From positions 1 to 7,451 of the forward strand of contig DAHZDR010000534.1 of assembly GCA_027403435.1 (NCBI GenBank): a stretch of DNA of 7,451 nt. The letters run 5' to 3'. This DNA is from Deltaproteobacteria bacterium (lineage in GTDB: Bacteria; Desulfobacterota; Binatia; Binatales; Binataceae). Below are positions 5,215 to 7,451 of this stretch, piece after piece (the first letter of the stretch is position 1; the number at the start of each line of letters is the position of its first letter). The notes beneath the pieces are model-generated. The model saw nothing but the letters and a program-made list of their open reading frames with translations, searched no databases and was not told the DNA's origin. Position numbers and translations under genes: made by a program.

Positions 5215-6483
5215 ATGCGCAGGAGGGAGGTTGCGACGCGCTGGATGGCCGCCGCGCTGACGGCCCTGATGCTGGCGGCGGCGGCGCGGGCGCGCGCCGC
5301 GGAAACGCTCACGCTCAACCAGGCGATCGCGCGCGCGCTCAGGTTCGCGCCGTCGCTGGCCGCCGCGTCCGCCGCCGGCGATTACGCCGCCGCGCGCGTG
5401 AACGAGGCGCGCGCGCCGCTGCTGCCGAATGTTTCGGCGGGCGGCGAATACATGCAGTTTCCGGGCTACAATCCGGTCATCACCAACGGCGGCCAGACCG
5501 ACCTGCTGCTGTCGCTCAACTATCTGGCGTTCGACGGCGGCCGGACCGCCGCGCAGGTGCGCGCGGCCCGTTACGCGGCCGAGGCGGCCACGCTCGGCGT
5601 CGCCGCGATGCGCGCGCAAATCGTTTTCGACACGCGCCTCGCCTATTTCGATCTGGCGCGGGCGCGGGCGGAGCGGGCGGAGCTGGACGCGAGCCTGGCG
5701 CGGCTCAATCGTTATGTCGCGATCGTCGAATCGTTGCGCCGCGGCGGCCGCGCGATCCCCAACGACGTCCTGCGCATCCGCACCGCGCGCGACACCGCCG
5801 CGATCGCCCGGGCCAACGCCGTCCAGGCGGTCCATCACGCCTCGATCGTCCTGGGCTCGCTGATCGGCGAATTCGATCGCGACGACCTGCCGATCGCGCG
5901 GCTGGCCGGAACGCCGGCCGCGCCCGCGGGCGATCCGGCCGCGAGTCCCGCCTACCGCGCCGCCGAGCGCCAGGTGCAATCCGCGCAGCTGACGCTGGAC
6001 GCGGCGCGCAAGGAACGGATGCCGACTTTTAGCGTCGCGCTGACCTCGGGCTATCTGGGAATCAATCCGACCAGCACCTTTCAGAAGCGCCTGGGCGCCT
6101 CTTACGGCGGCGCGTTTTCGCTGCCGATTTTTTCCGGCGGCCTGATCCGATCGCATATCGACGAGGCCGGCGCCGCCGAGCGCCAGGCGCGCGACGAACA
6201 GGCGGCGGTCAAGGTCGCCGTGGCGCGCGATCTGAGCGACGCGCGCGAACGCTACGAAGACGCGCGCAAACAGCTCGCCCTGATCGCCGCCGCGCAAACC
6301 ACCGCGGACGACGCCTTCGCGCTCGACTGGACCCGTTTTCTCGGCGGCGGCGCGGTCACGACGCTCGAAGTGGTGGACGCCTACCAGCAGGCGCAGGCGC
6401 TCAAAATCGCGGCGATCGAACAGACCTTCGGCGCGCGCCAGGCGATGGCGCGGGCGGCGCTGGCGCTGGGACGGGCGCAATGA
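5215..6483 (+). CDS. TolC-family outer-membrane efflux channel
   Basis: A 422-residue outer-membrane factor forming the exit duct of a tripartite efflux pump. The N-terminus is a signal peptide: basic MRRR, hydrophobic stretch about 11-24, likely cleavage after A-R-A28. The mature part begins with the family motif LTLNQAIARAL. Two repeated halves are visible, each with its turn motif: FDGGR at 106-110 after a LLLSLNYLA strand, and PIFSGG at 304-309. Each is followed by long Ala/Arg-rich helices (coiled-coil duct), with TTLEVVDAYQQ near the end as in related proteins. Length fits the family (about 400-480). It overlaps the next gene by ATGA. Start choice: ATG 5215 gives the positively charged n-region. 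An in-frame ATG at 5245 (Met11) lies 14 nt after a strong AGGAGGGAGG but would lose those charges. Placed after a two-component system and before an adaptor, it belongs to a czc/cus-like pump. Substrate unknown. Confidence 0.93.
   Translation: MRRREVATRWMAAALTALMLAAAARARAAETLTLNQAIARALRFAPSLAAASAAGDYAAARVNEARAPLLPNVSAGGEYMQFPGYNPVITNGGQTDLLLSLNYLAFDGGRTAAQVRAARYAAEAATLGVAAMRAQIVFDTRLAYFDLARARAERAELDASLARLNRYVAIVESLRRGGRAIPNDVLRIRTARDTAAIARANAVQAVHHASIVLGSLIGEFDRDDLPIARLAGTPAAPAGDPAASPAYRAAERQVQSAQLTLDAARKERMPTFSVALTSGYLGINPTSTFQKRLGASYGGAFSLPIFSGGLIRSHIDEAGAAERQARDEQAAVKVAVARDLSDARERYEDARKQLALIAAAQTTADDAFALDWTRFLGGGAVTTLEVVDAYQQAQALKIAAIEQTFGARQAMARAALALGRAQ
5221..5230 (+). promoter_or_regulatory. 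Strong Shine-Dalgarno-like sequence inside the channel gene start
   Basis: AGGAGGGAGG lies 3 nt after the annotated ATG (5215) and 14 nt before an in-frame ATG at 5245. It is the best anti-16S complement in the window, but the spacing to the second ATG is longer than the usual 5-9 nt. It may drive initiation at Met11, or simply be the Arg-Arg-Glu codons of the signal peptide n-region. Confidence 0.35.
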
Positions 6484-7451
6484 CGGCGGCGCGTGGACGG
6501 CGCGTCGATGGCGCGCGGCGGTGCGGCGCCGCGCTGGCGCTGGCGGCGGCGCTCGCGCTCGGCGGATGCGGCGGGCCGGACGCGGCTTCCGGCCACGCGC
6601 CGGCGCCCGTGGTGATGATGGCGGTGACCGGGGCGCGCGTGCGCGTCGCGCCGATACGACAGCAAATTCGGATGCTGGGGGTGACCGCCGCGATTCGCCA
6701 GCTGTCTCTGCGCGCGCCGACCGCGGGCCGCGTCCACGGCTTCAATCTGCAGGTCGGCGATCGGGTGCGGCGCGGCGAAGTGGTCGCGCATATCGTCAGC
6801 CGCGAGGTCGAGGCGGCGCAAAACGGACTGGCGGTCGCGCGGCGGATCGAACCGGCCAGCGCGGCCGCGCTGGCCGCGGCGATCCGCCGGCATCGGGGCG
6901 GTCCCGGCGTCGCCGTGGCCGCCGGCGCCGACGGGATCGTGGCCGAACGGCTGGTCAGCGACGGACAGCTGGTCAACGCGATGGATCCGCTGGCCAACCT
7001 GATCGATCCGCGCGACATCCACGTGACCGTCCAGGCGCCGGCGAACGAACTCGCCGCGATCCGCCCGGGATTGCCGGCGCGCGTGACCACGCCGATCGCG
7101 CCCGGCGTGGTTTACGCCGCGCGGGTCAGCGCGCTCGCGCCCAGCATGGCGGCGGCGGGCGCGAGCGAGCCGGTCTGGCTCGAATTCACCGGCGATCGGC
7201 GGATCGCGCGGGCCAACGCGCCGGTCGAAGCCACGGTGACGATTGCCGCGGTCCAGGACGCGATCGTGATTCCGCGCGCCGCGCTGTTCGTCAACGCCGC
7301 CACCGGCGCGCATTACGTGTTCGTCGCCGGCGCCGACGGCCGGGCCCATCGCACGCCCGTTAAAATTGGGCTGGCCGAGGGCGGCTTGACGCAGGCGCTG
7401 GCCGGCGTCGCTCCCGGCGAGACCGTGATCACCTCGGGCGGCTATGCGCTC
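6480..7451 (+). CDS. RND/HlyD-type membrane fusion (adaptor) lipoprotein, 3' end cut
   Basis: Periplasmic adaptor that would link the inner-membrane pump to the TolC-type channel. 324 residues lie in the window and the frame is open at the right edge. The N-terminus is a lipoprotein signal: basic start (RGRR), hydrophobic stretch, lipobox L27-G28-G29-C30, so Cys30 is probably acylated. Then come the first half of the lipoyl/barrel-sandwich domain (RAPTAGRV at 78-85, VGDRVRRGEVV at 92-102), a very short intervening segment (about 107-143), the second lipoyl half (VAVAAGADGIVAERLVSDGQLV, 144-165), a beta-barrel domain (about 174-255) and the start of the membrane-proximal domain (IVIPRAALFV, then GETVITSGGYAL). 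Family adaptors are about 350-420 residues, so 30-100 are missing. The ATG overlaps the channel stop. The unusual point is the near absence of the coiled-coil hairpin. The pump gene is expected next. Confidence 0.9.
   Translation, partial: MTAARGRRVDGARRCGAALALAAALALGGCGGPDAASGHAPAPVVMMAVTGARVRVAPIRQQIRMLGVTAAIRQLSLRAPTAGRVHGFNLQVGDRVRRGEVVAHIVSREVEAAQNGLAVARRIEPASAAALAAAIRRHRGGPGVAVAAGADGIVAERLVSDGQLVNAMDPLANLIDPRDIHVTVQAPANELAAIRPGLPARVTTPIAPGVVYAARVSALAPSMAAAGASEPVWLEFTGDRRIARANAPVEATVTIAAVQDAIVIPRAALFVNAATGAHYVFVAGADGRAHRTPVKIGLAEGGLTQALAGVAPGETVITSGGYAL

Noticed and set aside
5164..6480. 438-residue minus-strand open frame opposite the channel gene
   Set aside because: Same antisense GC-rich artefact; the plus strand has a signal peptide and TolC-family motifs.
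6521..7363. 280-residue plus-strand open frame overlapping the adaptor gene
   Set aside because: It is almost all Arg, Gly and Ala. The frame starting at 6480 has a lipobox, lipoyl halves and an ATGA overlap.
1..7451. CRISPR arrays, tRNA or rRNA genes, insertion-sequence ends, attachment sites
   Set aside because: No regularly spaced repeats, no tRNA-like cloverleaf sequence, no transposase motif and no long terminal inverted repeats were found on reading both strands.

Overview
The window comes from a GC-rich Gram-negative bacterium: the right half encodes an outer-membrane efflux channel and a lipoprotein-type periplasmic adaptor, which only make sense with two membranes. A class I lysyl-tRNA synthetase on the left is found in archaea, many alphaproteobacteria, spirochaetes and scattered other bacteria. 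That narrows the source somewhat but does not name it; an alphaproteobacterium or a poorly sampled GC-rich phylum would both fit. Most start codons lack a clear Shine-Dalgarno sequence.

Layout. Left, minus strand (1-1760): a 70-residue two-CxxC zinc-ribbon protein is followed after 3 nt by lysS (class I), which runs off the left edge a few residues before its expected end. Middle (1761-1994): a 234-nt divergent intergenic region with no convincing gene but several short perfect palindromes or hairpins and a TATAAT box. Then, on the plus strand, a DHH/DHHA1 phosphoesterase of the NrnA-like group (1995-3023), a terminator-like hairpin, and a second TATAAT box.

Right, plus strand (3096-7451): an apparent operon of OmpR/PhoB-family response regulator, membrane histidine kinase, TolC-family outer-membrane factor and RND/HlyD-type membrane fusion protein. 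The fusion protein is cut by the right edge. Regulator/kinase and channel/adaptor each overlap by ATGA. The order (regulator, kinase, outer-membrane factor, adaptor) matches czc/cus-type loci, so the inner-membrane pump is expected just beyond the right edge. The presumed logic is that the kinase senses a periplasmic signal, the regulator is phosphorylated, and the efflux genes are induced. The substrate cannot be read from this window.

Most notable signal: a perfect 30-nt palindrome (3768-3797) that is exactly the last ten codons of the response regulator, stop included, and that base-pairs the kinase start codon inside its stem. It looks like a translational-coupling or attenuation device setting the regulator:kinase ratio. 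Other points worth a second look are a 10-bp-spaced TTAAT direct repeat just before the efflux genes (possible regulator operator), an adaptor protein with almost no coiled-coil hairpin, and a DHH protein whose first metal motif lacks the usual histidine. I see no CRISPR array, tRNA, rRNA or insertion sequence, and no wholly new system. The rest is recognisable gene families with unusual details.
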